A stretch of DNA of 64,000 bases from Gynurincola endophyticus. GTDB lineage: Bacteria; Bacteroidota; Bacteroidia; Chitinophagales; Chitinophagaceae. The translations under genes were made by a program, and so were the position numbers. Below the pieces are notes generated by a model. The model had not been told where the DNA came from and searched no databases. It saw nothing but the letters and a program-made list of their open reading frames with translations. Shown piece after piece: positions 17,881 through 26,757 of this stretch. The number at the start of each line of letters is the position of its first letter. The stretch's first letter is position 1. Where the stretch lies: NCBI RefSeq assembly GCF_003991195.1, contig NZ_RCWL01000001.1, positions 434,001 through 498,000 on the forward strand, in the 5' to 3' direction.

Positions 17881-20310
17881 TTATTTTCTAATCTCTGCCT
17901 GCAATTCCTTCTCGAAACTCTTGATGATCTTATCCATCATCGCATTGATTTCAGCATCCAGCATCGTTTGTTGTTCGTCGAGGAAGGTAAAGTTAAGGGC
18001 CAGTGATTTTTTATCTTTTCCTAACTTCTCACTTTCGAATAAATCGAACAGTTTTACTTCTTTCAGTTTATCGAGCTTTAGTTTTCTTACTACCTGCTCA
18101 AATTGGGCAAAGGCTGTGTTCTGACTCACTACCAGCGCCAGGTCACGATATACCGGTAATTGCTTAGGAAGTTCTTTGATCTTAATTTGTTTGCCACCTA
18201 TGTGTTCTAACAAGAGTTTCCAGTTGATATCAATGAAATAGGTAGTTTGCTTGATATCAAATCGTTTTAACTCTTTCGCTGAAACTTTACCTAAACTGAT
18301 GAGCGGTTGATTTTTAGACTTTACGATAATGCTTTCATTCAGCTTCGCCACTTCACCCAATTCCCATATGGCTTTATCAATACCGGTTAATTGTATCAAA
18401 CGTTGTACGAGGCCTTTCAGATAAAAGTGATCTACTTCTTTTGCTTTACTGTTCCAGCCGTCTACCCCGATTTTACCGGTAAGGTATAAGCAAAGGTGTT
18501 CCTGTTCGTAATATTTTCCTTCTTCAGTTTTATGATAGGTTTTGCCGAATTCAAAAAACTGTAAGTCGCTGTTTTTTCTATTGATATTATGGGCTACTGC
18601 TTCCAGTCCTGTTTCAAGCATGGAAGGGCGCATCATATTATGGTTAGCACTCAGGTTGTTTAATAAGACCACTGCATTCTCCAGTTCTGCCGCATCATAA
18701 TAAGCTGCATTGGTAATAGAATTGGTAAATATTTCATTAAACCCTTGTGATACGAGGTAATAAGTAACTTTTTGTTTTGTGAGTGCTTTATATCCGTCTG
18801 CTTCCATTGAAGGTGATAAGGTGATATTGACAGGAATATCAATATTATCTAAACCATCAATACGCATAATTTCTTCTACTACATCCGCCGGCAGTGTTAC
18901 ATCGGGTTTGCTATAAGGAGCCGCTACCCACAGATCGTCCATTCCTTCTTTAATAATTTCAAAACCTAAGCTCGACAGTATCTTCTTCACTGAATCGGAG
19001 TGGTAGTTTTTTCCGCTCAGCTTTCTCAGGTAATGGAACTTTAATACGATCTGAACCTTTTCTTTCGGATCAGGGTATACATCCACTATTTCAGAACTGA
19101 TTTTTCCGCCTGCGATTTCTTTGATCATCACAGCTGCGTGTTTTAATACCTGAACAGTGTTGCTGATGTCTACATTTTTTTCAAAATGAGTGGCAGCATC
19201 TGTTCTCAGCTGGTGACGGAAAGATGTTTTACGTGTGGTAACCGGGTTAAACCAGGCACTTTCCAGAAATATTTCTGTAGTGTCGTTGGTTACACCTGAT
19301 CCTAATCCTCCGAATACACCGGCGATACACATCGGTTCGCCCTCACCATTACAAATCATCAGATCATCGGCGCTGAGTTTACGCTCTTTGTTGTCAAGAG
19401 TAACAAACGGAGTTCCTTCCGCAACATTCTGAACAATGATTTTTCTGCCTTTGACCTTGGCCGCATCGAATGCATGTAGCGGCTGCCCGGTTTCGTGCAG
19501 TATATAGTTTGTAATGTCTACGATGTTATTGATGGGTCTTTGGCCGATAGCTCTCAGGCGGTTTTGTAACCATTCAGGGCTTTCTTCCACTTTTACACCG
19601 GTGATAGAAATACCGGCATAACGTTCACATGCTTCCTGATTAGCGATTTCAACTGCAAAAGGTGTTTGCGATTCGTCGAGATGAAAGTTGTTGCTGAAAG
19701 GACTGCGAACGCGGTTGTCTTTTTTATCGTGGTGGGTTAAGTAAGCGCATACGTCACGGGCAACACCAAGGTGGCTCATAGCGTCCATCCGGTTAGGTGT
19801 TAAACCAATTTCGAACACCCAGTCATTATATATTTTGAAATATTGAGCGGCAGGTGTACCAACTTTTGCTGTGTCTGGCAATACCAGAATTCCGGCGTGA
19901 TCTTCGCTCAAACCGATCTCATCTTCAGCGCAAATCATGCCGAAGCTTTCTACGCCTCTGATTTTTGCATTTTTCATGGTCATCGGTTCACCTGTGCTGG
20001 GATAAATCGTAGCACCTACAGTTGCTACAATTACTTTCTGACCGGCAGCTACGTTTGGTGCGCCGCAAACAATCTGAAGCGGTTCCCCACTACCGATATC
20101 TACAGTTGTTACGGAAAGTTTATCAGCATTGGGGTGTTTTTCACAAGTGATTACCTGGCCAATCACCAAACCTTTTAGTCCGCCCTTTAAACTTTCGTAT
20201 GCTTCTAAGCTTTCTACTTCCAGACCTACAGCGGTTAAAATTTTACTCAAACGCTCAGGCTCTACTTCCGATGGAAGGTATTGTTGTAACCAATTATATG
20301 AAATTGTCAT
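17881..20310 (-). CDS. pheT: Phenylalanyl-tRNA synthetase beta subunit
   Basis: An 809-aa protein with the full PheT domain series. It has the N-terminal YNWLQQYLP, an EMAP/OB-type tRNA-binding domain (GLVIGQVITCEKHPNADKL), the B3/B4 editing domain (LTPNRMDAMSHLGVARD, then ALRAIG-like segments), B5 (LRKLSGKNY to DVVEEIMRIDGLDNI), the catalytic-like core and a C-terminal anticodon-binding ferredoxin-like domain (LPVYRDLALVV). PheT pairs with PheS (not in window) to charge tRNA-Phe and edit mischarged Tyr. It is transcribed alone from a TAnnTTTG promoter. Confidence 0.98.
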   Translation of the reverse strand: MTISYNWLQQYLPSEVEPERLSKILTAVGLEVESLEAYESLKGGLKGLVIGQVITCEKHPNADKLSVTTVDIGSGEPLQIVCGAPNVAAGQKVIVATVGATIYPSTGEPMTMKNAKIRGVESFGMICAEDEIGLSEDHAGILVLPDTAKVGTPAAQYFKIYNDWVFEIGLTPNRMDAMSHLGVARDVCAYLTHHDKKDNRVRSPFSNNFHLDESQTPFAVEIANQEACERYAGISITGVKVEESPEWLQNRLRAIGQRPINNIVDITNYILHETGQPLHAFDAAKVKGRKIIVQNVAEGTPFVTLDNKERKLSADDLMICNGEGEPMCIAGVFGGLGSGVTNDTTEIFLESAWFNPVTTRKTSFRHQLRTDAATHFEKNVDISNTVQVLKHAAVMIKEIAGGKISSEIVDVYPDPKEKVQIVLKFHYLRKLSGKNYHSDSVKKILSSLGFEIIKEGMDDLWVAAPYSKPDVTLPADVVEEIMRIDGLDNIDIPVNITLSPSMEADGYKALTKQKVTYYLVSQGFNEIFTNSITNAAYYDAAELENAVVLLNNLSANHNMMRPSMLETGLEAVAHNINRKNSDLQFFEFGKTYHKTEEGKYYEQEHLCLYLTGKIGVDGWNSKAKEVDHFYLKGLVQRLIQLTGIDKAIWELGEVAKLNESIIVKSKNQPLISLGKVSAKELKRFDIKQTTYFIDINWKLLLEHIGGKQIKIKELPKQLPVYRDLALVVSQNTAFAQFEQVVRKLKLDKLKEVKLFDLFESEKLGKDKKSLALNFTFLDEQQTMLDAEINAMMDKIIKSFEKELQAEIRK

Positions 20311-20331
20311 TGTGTTCTTCTTAAATCACGG

Positions 20332-20339
20332 CAAAGATA
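20332..20339 (-). promoter_or_regulatory. Probable -7 box of the pheT promoter
   Basis: The minus strand reads TATCTTTG, a perfect TAnnTTTG, 21 bases before the pheT ATG. Confidence 0.55.
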
Positions 20340-20524
20340 ATGTTTTAGAGCTTGAGTTTTTACTCTATTATGAGTGATAAATTAAATACATCATTCGTTG
20401 CATTATGTTATAATCTATAATAAACATATTCCAATGATTGATTTGCAGTAGTTGAGGAGACTTCAACCCGGGGAGCAGTTGAAAGAAGCATATTGCCGGG
20501 TATGTTTGCTGATGATAAATTTAA

Positions 20525-20577
20525 AATGATTGTTATTTCAATCAAATTGGTCATTTTTGTATGAAATAACAATCATT
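20525..20577. promoter_or_regulatory. Perfect 16-bp inverted repeat: operator over the promoter of the HipB-like gene
   Basis: AATGATTGTTATTTCA (20525-20540) is exactly complementary to TGAAATAACAATCATT (20562-20577), with a 21-base spacer. The right arm ends at the base before the ATG of the regulator. The spacer holds CATTTTTG, one base from the -7 consensus. TTG at 20530-20532, inside the left arm, lies 19 bases upstream and can be the -33. A protein bound to both arms would cover the promoter, so this is very probably an autoregulatory operator. Confidence 0.85.
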
Positions 20578-20868
20578 ATGAGCAGAAAGAAACAGACTGT
20601 TTTTCCGAAGTATAATAAATTGCTGGAGCAGATGGGTGAAAATATTAAACTGGCAAGAAAACGGCGAAAACTTACAACCGTGCAGGTGGCGGAGCGTGCC
20701 GGTGTAGCCCGCTCAACCTTGTATTTGGTAGAGAAGGGGGGTAGCGGCGTAGCCTTCGGTGCTTATTTTAAAGTTTTACTGGTGTTAGGGTTGCAGCATG
20801 ATATTTTGAAATTGGCTGCAGACGATGAACCGGGGCGAAAGCTGCAGGATCTGGAGTTATTAAAGTAA
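20578..20868 (+). CDS. HipB-like HTH (Xre family) regulator, 96 aa
   Basis: I chose the ATG at 20578, which directly follows the inverted repeat; a longer frame would start inside the operator. The product is an HTH_XRE protein (about 18-75: MGENIKLARKRRKLTTVQVAERAGVARSTLYLVEKG). It has the basic N-terminus and the LVLGLQHDILKLA helix typical of HipB-type antitoxins that accompany HipA kinases in Bacteroidota. The expected hipA downstream is only a remnant. The antitoxin/regulator itself looks intact and probably still represses its own promoter. Any cellular role beyond that is unknown. Confidence 0.9.
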   Translation: MSRKKQTVFPKYNKLLEQMGENIKLARKRRKLTTVQVAERAGVARSTLYLVEKGGSGVAFGAYFKVLLVLGLQHDILKLAADDEPGRKLQDLELLK

Positions 20869-20885
20869 TATACCATCATGCCTAA

Positions 20886-21227
20886 ATACAAATCATAGAT
20901 AAGTTTTTGCAGAATACGGATGACCATTTGAGAAATCATGGTTTTCTGTTTAACGGATGAAGTTGGATGCTCTCTTGTGCTTATGATTTAAATCTGTCTA
21001 CTGATAAAAACGGTCTGTCTTTAAATATTGATACTGAAAATAATGAATTGAATATTGAGGCGGCTAAAAGTGTAGGTGCGTTTTTTAGACTGAATATAAC
21101 GCAGATAGATGTGATTAATACGGACGTATTGAAAAGTGTAAAGAAATGCAGAGCGGTTACGCAGAAAATTAGAATACCTGCGGCCGAACAGAAATTAGTG
21201 GAAACAGCATTTTTAGAAACATATTAA
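20886..21227 (+). pseudogene. hipA kinase remnant (C-terminal part only, internal stop)
   Basis: In one frame the sequence reads NTDDHLRNHGFLFNG, a TGA stop at 20958-20960, then SWMLSCAYDLNLSTDKNGLSLN and SVGAFFRLNITQ, ending at 21227. This is the conserved catalytic-loop and C-terminal region of HipA Ser/Thr kinases (family pattern NxDDHxRNHGF ... LSPAYDLNPS). The N-terminal ~250-300 residues of a normal HipA are missing, since only ~17 bases separate the hipB-like stop from the start of this open stretch. An ATG after the stop gives an 86-codon frame, but no functional kinase could result. It is a deletion plus a nonsense mutation. Confidence 0.85.
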
Positions 21228-22119
21228 TGTGAATGTGTTTCTAAAGTATAATGTAAAGGTGGATAGCTCCTAGTTCTTATTGATTATAAAGTAAAAAGGA
21301 TGGAGCTGTGCGTCGGAGAGCAGCGTTAATAATTTAGCTTCTTTTCTGATAATTTTTGAACGGGAAGCATTGGCAATTTCAATGACATTTGATCTGCTTA
21401 ACGCAATGGGAGTCAGCCGCTGACGACAAATATGCTCAACATTTTCCAAAACATTTCTGAATTGCGAGTGATCGGTCGCAATCAGCATTTCATAATATTT
21501 TGATGAGTATAAAAGCACGGCAAATATGATTAATGTTAAGTTTACCGGCAAGCTGCACCACCGGATTACATAAAAGATGAATTATTGTTAGTAAAAGTTG
21601 CATGCAGGAAGTATTATATTAGAAAGTAAGTGTTGATTTCCCCATTTTCTTATTAATTGTCAAAAGCTTTATTGTTAAAGTATTTCTCTTCAGCCTGTGC
21701 ATTCGGCAGGGAGGGATTGCCTGTAACTCTATAAGATTGATTTGTAATGAAAAAGATAAATTGATGGCGTGAGGATAGTTGTTTAACCATTCCTGCTGGC
21801 GATTGTTATCAAATTATTACCGAAAGAACAGATTTCGGGTGTTCCTGTATTCAAAAAAGTAGAAAAAAGTAATTTTTTAGAAAATTTTATTTCGCACACC
21901 AGTTGTGGATTACAGCCGAAAAAGATGGCAAAACTTTTGCAAATTGTGCATAACGAAATATTTTCTGTGAATAAGTGTGGTATTTTTGTGAATGGAACTG
22001 TGTGTGAAACGTTATTAACTATCTACCGGAATTTCTGGCTGTTTGTTCACCTAAGGGACTATATTCGTTCCCCTCGCTTAGTAAAGGGGAATTTAAGAAC
22101 ACAACCTTAATTACTATAA
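21228..22119. other. Long gene-poor region between the hipA remnant and dnaB
   Basis: About 890 bases with no convincing gene. A minus-strand frame at 21270-21488 (from ATG; longer with TTG) encodes ~73 aa ending LHPFYFIINKN. It has normal-looking composition but no recognised family, and may be a fragment of another decayed gene. Near the 3' end TATTTTTG at 21981-21988 is a good -7 box and could drive dnaB with a ~125-base leader. Short hairpins are present (for example TTCCCC/GGGGAA around 22070-22092). The rest appears to be degraded sequence. Confidence 0.6.
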
Positions 22120-23685
22120 ATGGAATTAACAAACCTTGGAACTGATCGTGGCAGATCAAGACGCAAACCTTCTACGGACCTTAACACCATGGTATACGGG
22201 AAAGTACCTCCCCAGGCCAAAGAGTTGGAAGAGGCTGTATTAGGAGCGGTGATGCTGGAGAAAAGTGCTTTTGATACTGTTGTTGAGATTCTTAAACCCG
22301 AGTGTTTTTATGTAGAAGCGCACCAGAAAATTTATCGTGCGATGTTGAACCTGCAACAAAAAAACCAACCGATTGATATTTTAACGGTGGTGGAAGAGTT
22401 GCGTTCTGCAAGTGAATTAGAATTGATTGGGGGGCCTTATTACGTTACTAAACTTACGAATGCTGTTGTTTCTTCAGCTAATATTGAGGCGCATGCGCGC
22501 ATTATTCTTCAAAAATTTATTCAGCGCGAACTGATTCGTATTTCCGGAGAAATTATTACCGAGTCGTACGAAGACAGTACTGATGTATTCGACTTATTGG
22601 ATGTAGCGGAAAGTAAACTTTTTGAAATTACCAATAACCACTTACGTAAAAACTTTGACAGCATTGACTCTGTATTGGTAAAAACTGTACAAAGAATTGA
22701 GGATATGCGTCACCGTACGGAAGAGATTACCGGTGTACCGAGTGGGTTTAAAACGCTTGATCAGGTAACATACGGTTGGCAACCTTCGGATCTGGTGATT
22801 CTTGCAGCACGTCCTGCTGTGGGTAAAACGGCATTTGCCTTAAACCTGGCGCGTAATGCTGCGTTGAACGCAGCTAAGCCTACCGGAGTTGCGTTATTCA
22901 GTTTAGAGATGAGTTCTGCCCAGCTGGTACAACGTATTTTGTCGGCAGAAAGTGAAATCTGGTTAGAAAAAATTTCGCGTGGTAAGTTGGAAGAGCATGA
23001 GATGAAACAGTTGTATACGAAAGGTATTCAGCGTTTGGCCCAGGCTCCGATATATATAGATGACACAGCGGCGCTGAACATTTTCGAGTTGAGAGCGAAG
23101 TGTAGAAGGTTGAAGAATAAACATGATATCGGCATTATTATCATCGACTATCTTCAGTTGATGAGCGGTGGTGGTGGCAAAAATACCAACCGTGAGCAGG
23201 AGATCAGTCAGATTTCGAGAAACCTTAAAACATTGGCAAAAGAGTTATCGGTTCCCATTATTGCCTTATCACAGTTAAGCCGTGCGGTAGAAACACGTAA
23301 AGAGGGCAATAAGATGCCGCAGTTGAGTGACTTGAGGGAGTCGGGTGCGATTGAGCAGGATGCGGACATGGTAATGTTTATTTACCGTCCTGAATACTAC
23401 GATATTACCCAGAACGAAATGGGTGAAAATAACAAGGGCGAAACGCATATCCGTATTGCGAAACACCGTAACGGTTCGCTTGAAACTATTAAGCTGAGAG
23501 CGCAGTTACATATTCAGAAATTTGTTGAGTTTGAAGAAGATGATTTCGGTGGTATCGGCGGCGGTAACTGGAAACCGGTTCCGTCGGGCGATCAGGAAGG
23601 CAATGGCGGGGCTAAACTTTATATTCAGGCCGGAAGTAAAATGAATGACATGCCTTTCGGAGAAGATGAAGACGCGCCTTTCTAA
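22120..23685 (+). CDS. dnaB: Replicative DNA helicase DnaB
   Basis: A 521-aa protein with the two-domain DnaB plan. The N-terminal domain is PPQAKELEEAVLGAVMLEKSAF (about 30-130). The RecA-like C-terminal domain has Walker A ARPAVGKTAFA (230-240), the H1a-like ALFSLEMSSAQLVQR, Walker B GIIIIDYLQLM and the arginine-finger region ISRNLKTLAKEL. DnaB is the hexameric 5'-3' helicase of the replication fork. The C-terminal 45 residues are Gly-rich and end in an acidic tail (FGEDEDAPF). There is no intein. The gene stands alone. Confidence 0.98.
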   Translation: MELTNLGTDRGRSRRKPSTDLNTMVYGKVPPQAKELEEAVLGAVMLEKSAFDTVVEILKPECFYVEAHQKIYRAMLNLQQKNQPIDILTVVEELRSASELELIGGPYYVTKLTNAVVSSANIEAHARIILQKFIQRELIRISGEIITESYEDSTDVFDLLDVAESKLFEITNNHLRKNFDSIDSVLVKTVQRIEDMRHRTEEITGVPSGFKTLDQVTYGWQPSDLVILAARPAVGKTAFALNLARNAALNAAKPTGVALFSLEMSSAQLVQRILSAESEIWLEKISRGKLEEHEMKQLYTKGIQRLAQAPIYIDDTAALNIFELRAKCRRLKNKHDIGIIIIDYLQLMSGGGGKNTNREQEISQISRNLKTLAKELSVPIIALSQLSRAVETRKEGNKMPQLSDLRESGAIEQDADMVMFIYRPEYYDITQNEMGENNKGETHIRIAKHRNGSLETIKLRAQLHIQKFVEFEEDDFGGIGGGNWKPVPSGDQEGNGGAKLYIQAGSKMNDMPFGEDEDAPF

Positions 23686-23775
23686 AATAAATTACAGTAT
23701 TATTTCAACCGTGATATAATGAGATAATGGATGAACTATCCGGTGCTGATTTAAAAGCTTCTATATCTTTCGTAC

Positions 23776-24504
23776 ATGAACGTTGACAGATTATTTTATT
23801 TGGAAGAATTGGGTGAGCAGTCATCCCTTATTACTTTGTCAGAGGAAACGGCAAAACATGTGATTCAGGTATTGAGAATGAAAAAAGGCGATGCGCTTTT
23901 TTTTACTGATGGCAAAGGCCGTACAGCAAAATCTATTATAGTAGATGATCATAAGAAACGCCCGCAGGTTGAGATTGTTTCTATTACAGCTTCAGATGCT
24001 CCACCGGCACAATTTGCAATAGCCATCGCACTCACCAAAAATGCCGGCCGCTTTGAATGGTTTCTGGAAAAAGCTACTGAAATAGGAATACAACAAATCA
24101 TTCCTTTAAAAACACATCGAACTGAAAAACAGCATTTCAGATTTGAAAGAATGAATAATATATTGGTCAGTGCAATGTTGCAGAGCCAGCAAAATTATTT
24201 ACCTCAATTATGGGAACCTGTTCATCTAGCTGAGCTATGTGAAAATGATTGGGTAAAAAATGAACCTCATAAGTATATTGCCCATTGCATAAATTCAGAA
24301 AAGAATACATTTACCGACCGGCTGTATCAAGATCAGAAAAGTGGTTTGATATTGATTGGTCCGGAAGGTGATTTTACAGAAGAAGAGATTCAGATGGCAT
24401 TGGAACACCACTTTCAACCGGTGAGCCTGGGCGAACACCGGCTAAGAACAGAAACGGCAGGAATGGTGGCCGCTACATTGATGATGATCGGAAGAACTAA
24501 ATAA
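23776..24504 (+). CDS. rsmE: 16S rRNA (uracil1498-N3)-methyltransferase RsmE
   Basis: A 242-aa SPOUT methyltransferase. It has an N-terminal PUA-like part (LFYLEELGEQS, HVIQVLRMKKGD) and the knot domain with AIALTKNAGRFEWFLEKATEIGIQQI, ILIGPEGDFTEEEI and SLGEHRLRTETAG. RsmE methylates N3 of U1498 in 16S rRNA using SAM. The length and all signature blocks are normal. A TATCTTTC sequence 4-5 bases before the ATG suggests a very short or absent mRNA leader. Confidence 0.96.
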   Translation: MNVDRLFYLEELGEQSSLITLSEETAKHVIQVLRMKKGDALFFTDGKGRTAKSIIVDDHKKRPQVEIVSITASDAPPAQFAIAIALTKNAGRFEWFLEKATEIGIQQIIPLKTHRTEKQHFRFERMNNILVSAMLQSQQNYLPQLWEPVHLAELCENDWVKNEPHKYIAHCINSEKNTFTDRLYQDQKSGLILIGPEGDFTEEEIQMALEHHFQPVSLGEHRLRTETAGMVAATLMMIGRTK

Positions 24505-24506
24505 TA

Positions 24507-24538
24507 AAAAAGCTGTTCGTATTCACGAACAGCTTTTT
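24507..24538. terminator. Bidirectional terminator between rsmE and terC
   Basis: AAAAAGCTGTTCGT pairs perfectly with ACGAACAGCTTTTT around an ATTC loop. The two genes converge on it. Confidence 0.93.
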
Positions 24539-24558
24539 ATTAGATCAGAATCATTCTT

Positions 24559-25365
24559 TTATTTTTCAGTACCCTCAATCATATCAGTTGTGGGCTCTCT
24601 TAATTGAACAGGATTTCTTCTGGATTCTTTTTTCTTTACCCACATGTTTAAGAGTTCAACGCCAAAGGAGAATGCCATTGCAAAATAAATGTAGCCTTTA
24701 GGGATATGTGCATGGTGGAAAGGCTCCAACCCTTCGAAGAATAAAGTAAATCCAACCATTAACAAAAATGACAAAGCCAGCATTTTTAATGTTGGATGTT
24801 TGTGAATGAAGTTCGATATTCTTTCAGAGTAAACAAACATAATCACCATGGCTATAATTACGGCAAGGGCCATAATTTCTACATGCCGGGCCATACCTAC
24901 AGCAGTAATAATACTGTCAAACGAAAAAACCATGTCTACTACAATAATTTGTGCCATTAATGCACCAAAAGTAGCGCCGCCTGATTTTTTTCCCGGACCT
25001 GCAGTCGTGTGTTCGTCTCCTTCCAGTTTCTGGTGCAGCTCTTTTACTGTTTTATAAAGCAGGAATAAACCTCCCAACAACATGATAATATTACGGAGAT
25101 TAAAACTGTAGTGTTTTTCGAACAGGTCGAGCCCGATGAGTTCTTTACTGCCGTTATTAACGAGCCAGCCCAGCGCCATGATTAATAAGATACGGGCAAT
25201 GATACCAACGATCATCCAGATGCGACGTGCCTTTAATCTTTCTTCGGGACGCATTCTTCCCATTAGTATTGAAACAAAAATAACGTTATCAACACCTAAA
25301 ACAATTTCCAGTGAAGCCAGCGTTAATAAGCTGATCAGTGACTCAACAGAAATCAGAGCATCCAT
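24559..25365 (-). CDS. TerC family integral membrane protein
   Basis: A 268-aa multi-pass membrane protein. The family blocks LASLEIVLGVDNVIFVSILMG (about 16-36) and IIVVDMVFSFDSIITAVGMA (about 139-158) each carry conserved acidic residues inside membrane helices. TerC proteins are implicated in tellurite resistance and in manganese/calcium efflux, including metalation of secreted proteins. The substrate here is not determinable. It is convergent with rsmE and has no tellurite genes around it, so a metal-export housekeeping role is more likely. Confidence 0.92.
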   Translation of the reverse strand: MDALISVESLISLLTLASLEIVLGVDNVIFVSILMGRMRPEERLKARRIWMIVGIIARILLIMALGWLVNNGSKELIGLDLFEKHYSFNLRNIIMLLGGLFLLYKTVKELHQKLEGDEHTTAGPGKKSGGATFGALMAQIIVVDMVFSFDSIITAVGMARHVEIMALAVIIAMVIMFVYSERISNFIHKHPTLKMLALSFLLMVGFTLFFEGLEPFHHAHIPKGYIYFAMAFSFGVELLNMWVKKKESRRNPVQLREPTTDMIEGTEK

Positions 25366-25394
25366 GTTTTGTATTATTAGTTCAGGTTAGTGTA

Positions 25395-25415
25395 TAAAAA
25401 AGAGGCCATTGCCTC
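25395..25415 (-). terminator. Terminator downstream of the secreted protein at 25486
   Basis: On the minus strand GAGGC-AATG-GCCTC is followed by TTTTTTAT. The stem is short (5 bp) but G/C-rich. It isolates the upstream gene from terC. Confidence 0.75.
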
Positions 25416-25485
25416 AGTAAATCTAATAATATTTATTTAAGATGCAGAAATTTGTAATGCCTTTTGTAAATAATTAATAGGAAGG

Positions 25486-26382
25486 TTAATAGGTAACGGT
25501 GGCGTAAAAGCTGGAGAGTACTTTAAACTTCTGCCACGAACCCTTTCCGTAATCGATCACATAAGTTGGATGAACACTAAGGGTTGCAGGAATGAAAGCG
25601 GTATACTGGTTCGTTGAGTTTTTTACCGCATTTTCACAGGATAGTGTTACAACTACTTCTTCGGAAAAGCTCAGTTTATAAGGTTTGAGGTCGAGATTGT
25701 GCCACCCGGTTGAATTATTGCTTATTTTAAAGCCGATATCTTCGGTTGCTATTTTTTTGTCGGGAAGTCCGTCTTTCATTGAATAGAAGTTTACTGAAAA
25801 GTACATTTCCGAGGTTTCGTTTTTTCTGAGATATACATTTATATCATCAACTCTGTAAGATTTATCTTTTAAACTGATTTTGAAGCCGAACTCGTTATTG
25901 TCGAGTGTACTGTCTTTGATCACACGGTCTTCGGTTTTGAGTGTGTTGATTTTTTTTGAATCATTTACACTTTTAATAGCCACCATAATAAAACCCGAAC
26001 TGCCTTTCCTTCCAAATGTAGTTTGTTTTCGTGGTTTTGCTTTTATAACTACTCCTTCCATAATGGAAGCTTTTGGCCTGAGGTAAACCAGTAAAGTATC
26101 TGAAGAGATGAATTCGCCAATAGAAATATTTCGGCTTTCATAACTGATATTTGATACGGTAAAGGTAGTTTTCTTATTATTATTTACGTTTAATGTAAAA
26201 ATACCCTGATCGTTACTGATAGTTGCTGTAGGATTGTTGTCCATCAGTACACTGCAATAAGCGATCGGTTTTTTGCTTTCCTCGTCCATTATTTTTCCAA
26301 TGATATGCTGCGGAGTTTGCGCTGAAGCCACGCTGCCTATAATCAGAGACAATAAAATCGAGAGGATGAATGATATAAGCAT
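25486..26382 (-). CDS. Secreted protein with N-terminal carboxypeptidase-regulatory-like domain
   Basis: A 298-aa protein with a signal peptide (MLISFILSILLSLIIGSVASAQ). Residues ~25-110 form a CarboxypepD_reg-like beta-sandwich (IIGKIMDEESKKPIAYCSVLM, ISNDQGIFTLNV), as found at the N-terminus of SusC-type proteins. The remainder (about 130-298) has repeated beta strands: DINVYLRKNETSEMYFSVNFY, then WHNLDLKPYKL. It is probably exported to the periplasm or outer membrane. It lacks the beta-barrel of a TonB receptor, so it is a stand-alone member of unknown role. Confidence 0.85.
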   Translation of the reverse strand: MLISFILSILLSLIIGSVASAQTPQHIIGKIMDEESKKPIAYCSVLMDNNPTATISNDQGIFTLNVNNNKKTTFTVSNISYESRNISIGEFISSDTLLVYLRPKASIMEGVVIKAKPRKQTTFGRKGSSGFIMVAIKSVNDSKKINTLKTEDRVIKDSTLDNNEFGFKISLKDKSYRVDDINVYLRKNETSEMYFSVNFYSMKDGLPDKKIATEDIGFKISNNSTGWHNLDLKPYKLSFSEEVVVTLSCENAVKNSTNQYTAFIPATLSVHPTYVIDYGKGSWQKFKVLSSFYATVTY

Positions 26383-26722
26383 AAAAGGTAAAGGTTCGTT
26401 TAAGGTGATGATAATAGTTAGTGCTGATTTTTGTTTGGTGCGCTAATATAAAAGACTGAAGGAAGAACCGGATATTACTAGATAAGTACAAATTCTATTT
26501 AACGTTTTTTTCGGGGTATCGGTGTGATTTTGTAATGATTTGTTAATACCGTTTAAGGTGATTTATTTATGAAGAAAGAGTATACATTTATATCAGGAAT
26601 GGGTGAGCACCAGGCATTGTCTGGCGCTGGAGAGGGAATAGTACCGGCACAATCCGGCTGGCACACTACAGCGTTTATCGCTAACAAAAGACGATCGTTT
26701 TTTCTTACCAACAATAAACAAA

Positions 26723-26748
26723 TAACCGTCTCTTTAGGGAGACGGTTA
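26723..26748 (-). terminator. Terminator of pyrD
   Basis: TAACCGTCTC and GAGACGGTTA form a perfect 10-bp stem with a TTTAGG loop. On the minus strand a T-rich stretch (TTTGTTTATTG) follows. It lies 10 bases past the pyrD stop. Confidence 0.85.
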
Positions 26749-26757
26749 CGATATATG

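Noticed and set aside
21270-21551. 93-codon minus-strand frame between the hipA remnant and dnaB
   Set aside because: It starts with TTG (ATG only at residue 22), has no recognised domain, and lies in a decayed region. I mention it only in the region description because it could be a gene fragment.
21925-22110. 61-codon plus-strand frame before dnaB (MAKLLQIVHNEIF...)
   Set aside because: It contains the likely dnaB -7 box TATTTTTG and a Cys/Trp-rich, non-family sequence. It is probably untranslated leader.
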